From: Frigoribacterium sp. SL97
Lineage (GTDB): Bacteria > Actinomycetota > Actinomycetes > Actinomycetales > Microbacteriaceae
DNA length: 64,000 nt
Direction: 5' to 3'
Assembly (NCBI RefSeq): GCF_026625765.1
Contig: NZ_CP113062.1
Coordinates: 1,550,001-1,614,000, forward strand
Position numbers and translations under genes: made by a program. The notes under the pieces were generated by a model. The model did not search any database. It was given only the letters and a program-made list of their open reading frames with translations, and was not told the origin of the DNA. This document shows, piece by piece, positions 61,235 to 64,000 of this stretch (within the stretch, counting starts at the first letter, position 1; each line of letters opens with the position of its first letter).

Positions 61235-62231
61235 CGCGGTGACGCCTCTCGACGGCGTCGACACCGTCCTCGCCGACCTCGACGGGGTCGTCTACCGGGG
61301 GCGGCACGCCATCGACCACGCGGTCGAGAGCCTGACGGACCTGGCTCGTACCCGTCGCGTCGGGTACGTCACGAACAACGCGTCGCGGACCGCCGAGACG
61401 GTGGCCGGTCAACTGGCCGGTTACGGACTCGAGGTGGACGCGGACGACGTGGTGACGTCCCCGCAGGCCGCCGTGCGCCTCCTCGTCGATGCCGTGCCCG
61501 CCGGCTCGACGGTGCTGGTCGTCGGCGGCGAGGGCCTGACGTCGGTGCTCGAGGCCGAGGGCTTCGTCGTCACCCGTTCGGCCGACGACGCGCCCGCGGC
61601 GGTCGTGCAGGGTTTCAGCCCTGACGTCGGATGGGCGCAGCTCGCCGAGGCGTCCTTCGCCTTGCACACGGGCATCCCGTGGATCGCGACGAACACGGAC
61701 TGGACGATCCCGCAGGAGCGTGGTGTCGCGCCCGGCAACGGAACGCTGGTGTCCGCGGTCCACACGGCCGTCGGGCGCCTGCCCGTGACCGCCGGCAAGC
61801 CCGAGACCCCGATCTTCACCGCGGCCGTCGAGAGGTTCGGGGCGACGAAGGCCGCGTTCATCGGGGACCGGCTCGACACCGACATCGTCGGCGCGAATGC
61901 CGCGGGACTCGTCTCGATCCTGGTGCTGACCGGCATCGACGGCGCGAAGCAGGTGCTCGCCGCCGACGCGAAGTCCCGGCCGGACTTCATCGTCGGCGAC
62001 CTCCGTGAGTTGGACCAGCCGTATCCCGACACCGTCGAACACGACGAAGAGGACGTGCACGTCGTCACGGTCCGTGGGGCGAGCGTCGCCGTCCGCGGTC
62101 ACGTGGTGCGGGTGTTGTCCGACGGAGGCGACCCCGTCGACCTGCTGCGCGCGGGGGCCGCCGCGGTGTGGGGGACAGGCAAGGCCATCTACGGGCTCGA
62201 CGTCGACCCGAAGCTGCACGCCGACGGCTGA
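61227..62231 (+). CDS. HAD-superfamily hydrolase, NagD-like (class IIA)
   Basis: A 334-residue phosphatase-type protein. Motif I is DLDGVVYRG, motif II VTNNAS, motif III Lys in TAGKPETPIF and motif IV GDRLDTDIVGANAAG; the cap lies between II and III. These fit p-nitrophenylphosphatase/NagD enzymes; the natural substrate is unknown. An extra C-terminal domain of about 65 residues follows LRELDQPYP. GTG at 61227 overlaps the previous gene by 8 bp; GTG at 61239 is an alternative. Counterpart of Rv1692. Confidence 0.93.
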   Translation: MPDAVTPLDGVDTVLADLDGVVYRGRHAIDHAVESLTDLARTRRVGYVTNNASRTAETVAGQLAGYGLEVDADDVVTSPQAAVRLLVDAVPAGSTVLVVGGEGLTSVLEAEGFVVTRSADDAPAAVVQGFSPDVGWAQLAEASFALHTGIPWIATNTDWTIPQERGVAPGNGTLVSAVHTAVGRLPVTAGKPETPIFTAAVERFGATKAAFIGDRLDTDIVGANAAGLVSILVLTGIDGAKQVLAADAKSRPDFIVGDLRELDQPYPDTVEHDEEDVHVVTVRGASVAVRGHVVRVLSDGGDPVDLLRAGAAAVWGTGKAIYGLDVDPKLHADG

Positions 62232-62263
62232 TCGCTCCCGACCCGACCGTCAGGGGCGGCGGC

Positions 62264-62269
62264 TAGTCT
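62264..62269 (+). promoter_or_regulatory. Candidate -10 box before the small gene and tlyA
   Basis: TAGTCT, 10 nt before ATG; would leave a leader of only about 3 nt. Confidence 0.4.
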
Positions 62270-62279
62270 GGTCGGCACC

Positions 62280-62498
62280 ATGAGCGACCATCCCGACGCG
62301 ACCGTCCGCGGCGACACCGACCTCGACGTCGTGGACGCCGCAGACCGTCAGGAGGCGCAGGTGGCGTCTGCCGAGCAGCTGTCGGGCATCGAGTCCCTCC
62401 CCTTGTCCTCGCGGGCCGAGGCCTTCGCCGCGATCCACGACGAGCTCCGCGCCGTGCTCGAGGGCACCACCGACGACATCGGTCAGGGCGGTCGATGA
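62280..62498 (+). CDS. Small acidic protein upstream of tlyA
   Basis: A 72-residue protein with an Asp-rich N-terminal half and a helical C-terminal half (LSSRAEAFAAIHDELRAVLE). It sits between the HAD gene and tlyA like Rv1693 and overlaps tlyA by 4 bp (ATGA). No motif or function recognised. It contains a coding CAGGAGGCGC copy (62349-62358). Confidence 0.75.
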   Translation: MSDHPDATVRGDTDLDVVDAADRQEAQVASAEQLSGIESLPLSSRAEAFAAIHDELRAVLEGTTDDIGQGGR

Positions 62499-63310
62499 CG
62501 GCCGCCGAAGCGCCGGGGGATCGACTCGACTCGGTCCTCGCCCGGCGTGGTCTCGCCCGGTCACGGACGCATGCCGCCCGCTTGTTGTCGGACGGATTGG
62601 TGACCGTCAACGGCGTGGGAGTGGTCAAGGCGTCCGCTCGGGTGGGCGAGTCGGACGACGTCGCCGTCGCCGGCCTCGACCACTACGTGAGTCGTGCGGC
62701 ACACAAACTCCTGGGTGCGCTCGACGCGTTCCGGGTCGACCCCACGGGCCGGACGGCCCTCGACGTCGGAGCGTCCACGGGCGGGTTCACGCAGGTCCTC
62801 CTCGAGCGCGGGGCCGAGCACGTGGTCGCCCTCGACGTCGGCCACGGTCAGTTGGCCAACCCGGTTCGTTTCGACCCGCGAGTCATGATCGTCGAGGGCG
62901 AGAACGCGCGCTACCTGACGGCCGAGCGGTTCGCGGCGTTGACGACCCGTGCCTCCTCGGTGTCGCTCGTGGTGGCCGACGTGTCGTTCATCTCCCTGAC
63001 GATGGTGCTGCCCGCACTCGTGGCGAGCGTGGGTGTGGACAACGACTTCGTCCTGCTGATCAAGCCGCAGTTCGAGGTCGGCCGACAGGGCGTCCGGGAG
63101 GGTCTCGTGCTCGACCCCGTGCTGCGGAACGAGGCCGTCACCACGGTGTTGTGGGCCGCCCACGACCTGGGGCTCGGCACGGCCGGGCTCATCTCGTCCC
63201 CGATCGTCGGCGGCTCGGGCAACCGCGAGTACTGTGTGCACTTCTCGGCCTCGGTCGGGACGAATCCGACAGAATGGCTCAGCACGGCCGACAGCTTGAC
63301 GAGAGGGTGA
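62495..63310 (+). CDS. tlyA: TlyA-type rRNA 2'-O-methyltransferase / hemolysin
   Basis: A 271-residue enzyme. An N-terminal S4 domain (RLDSVLARRGLARSRTHAAR; GLVTVNG) precedes an FtsJ/RrmJ-like SAM domain with LDVGASTGGFTQVLLERGA and DVGHGQL. TlyA methylates C1409 of 16S and C1920 of 23S rRNA in mycobacteria and sensitises ribosomes to capreomycin. Start overlaps the previous stop; its own stop overlaps the NAD kinase GTG (GTGA). Confidence 0.95.
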   Translation: MTAAEAPGDRLDSVLARRGLARSRTHAARLLSDGLVTVNGVGVVKASARVGESDDVAVAGLDHYVSRAAHKLLGALDAFRVDPTGRTALDVGASTGGFTQVLLERGAEHVVALDVGHGQLANPVRFDPRVMIVEGENARYLTAERFAALTTRASSVSLVVADVSFISLTMVLPALVASVGVDNDFVLLIKPQFEVGRQGVREGLVLDPVLRNEAVTTVLWAAHDLGLGTAGLISSPIVGGSGNREYCVHFSASVGTNPTEWLSTADSLTRG

Positions 63311-64000
63311 ACGACATCTCTTCGACACGACACATCCTGGTCGTCTCGCACACGGGGCGTCCCGACTCCATCGACGCCGCCCTCGAGGTCTGCGGGTTGT
63401 TGGGCGACGCCGGTGTGGTTCCCGTCCTTCCCCGCGACGAGTGGGACGACATCCGTCGGGCCCAGCCCACGGCCGCCATCGACGACGTCGAGATCCTGTT
63501 CGACGGCGTGGCCTGCGACGACCTCGAATGCGTCATCGTCCTGGGTGGCGACGGCACGATCCTCCGTGCCGCCGAGTTGATCCGCGGTACCCGCGCTCCC
63601 ATCGTCGGGGTCAACCTCGGCCACGTCGGGTTCCTGGCCGAGAGCGAGCGCGACGAGATGGCCGACACCGTCGCCCGCGTCCTCGCGGCCGACTACGAGG
63701 TCGAGGAGCGGTTCGCGCTCGACGTCAAGGTCACCAACGGTGACGAGGTCGTCTACGAGACCTGGGCCATGAACGAGGCCACGGTCGAGAAGGCCTCACG
63801 CGAGCGCATGCTCGAGGTCGTCATCGAGGTCGACGGTCGTCCTCTGTCGTCCTTCGGTTGCGACGGCGTGGTCATGTCCACGCCGACCGGCTCGACGGCC
63901 TACTCGTTCTCGGCCGGCGGCCCGGTGGTGTGGCCTGCCGTGCAGGCGTTGCTGCTCGTGCCGCTCAGTGCCCACGCGCTCTTCGCCCGACCACTCGTCG
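63307..64000 (+). CDS. ppnK: NAD kinase, 5' part
   Basis: Only the first 231 codons are in the window. The enzyme phosphorylates NAD to NADP. The ATP-binding GGDGT is in VLGGDGTILRAAEL (about residues 79-83), NEATVEK carries the NE/D motif, and TPTGSTAYSFSAGGP is the diagnostic glycine-rich segment. GTG overlaps the tlyA stop; the tlyA-ppnK pairing is conserved in actinobacteria, usually followed by recN. Confidence 0.96.
   Translation, partial: MNDISSTRHILVVSHTGRPDSIDAALEVCGLLGDAGVVPVLPRDEWDDIRRAQPTAAIDDVEILFDGVACDDLECVIVLGGDGTILRAAELIRGTRAPIVGVNLGHVGFLAESERDEMADTVARVLAADYEVEERFALDVKVTNGDEVVYETWAMNEATVEKASRERMLEVVIEVDGRPLSSFGCDGVVMSTPTGSTAYSFSAGGPVVWPAVQALLLVPLSAHALFARPLV

Overview
The window is a contiguous piece of a high-GC actinobacterial chromosome and is almost entirely housekeeping. 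Gene content, the tRNA-free 16S-23S spacer, leaderless genes with TANNNT -10 boxes, and actinobacterial markers (ThyX, ClgR, DUF3046, PriA-type HisA, TlyA) point to Actinomycetota. The 16S text and gene order look like Microbacteriaceae, possibly a Frigoribacterium-like genus; I could not confirm this by alignment.

Layout. 1-8.1 kb: 3' end of pnp, an aldo/keto reductase, a TetR regulator, an M16 peptidase plus histidine phosphatase, a GNAT acetyltransferase, dapB with a small membrane/TPR protein, and an SDR-type epimerase. 8.2-19.5 kb: thyX, dapA, rnj, a MacAB-like exporter operon, ftsK-pgsA-pncC and clgR. 19.5-29.1 kb: a DUF3046 gene, SOS-controlled recA-recX, miaB-miaA-dapF, an RsmC-like methyltransferase divergent from a frameshifted hflX, and lexA divergent from an SOS-boxed LysM protein. 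29.2-33.6 kb: hisC-hisB-hisH-priA-sseB and a DUF1844 gene. 33.6-36.1 kb: infC-rpmI-rplT behind a structured leader, then a SpoU-type RNA methyltransferase. 36.2-39.6 kb: a glutamate-type ABC importer. 39.7-53.5 kb: pheST, argCJBDF-argGH (no argR between argF and argG), a 45-residue membrane protein, mpg and tyrS. 53.5-59.6 kb: one complete rRNA operon. 59.7-64 kb: an RG-rich/TPR/acidic-tail protein, a NagD-like HAD phosphatase, a small conserved-type protein, tlyA and the start of the NAD kinase gene.

How it works together. DapB, DapA and DapF supply lysine and diaminopimelate. RecA, RecX, LexA and the LysM protein form an SOS module with three recognisable operators. The arg genes encode ornithine and arginine synthesis with ArgJ-type acetyl recycling. 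The order resembles several blocks known from mycobacteria (pnp to lexA; infC-rpmI-rplT-tsnR; pheST-arg; tyrS-tlyA-ppnK). Genes are tightly packed, with about twenty 4-bp or 1-bp start/stop overlaps.

I found no CRISPR array, prophage, defence island, biosynthetic cluster or intact transposon. The strongest non-routine signals are: (1) a short motif CAGGAGGCGCG, in eight exact copies and enriched between genes, twice as inverted hairpins; (2) a one-base insertion in the G3 motif of hflX; (3) an apparent AUC start for infC whose Shine-Dalgarno can pair with an upstream anti-SD; (4) near-universal leaderless starts at transcription-unit heads; (5) an RG-repeat, TPR, acidic-tail protein next to the rRNA operon.
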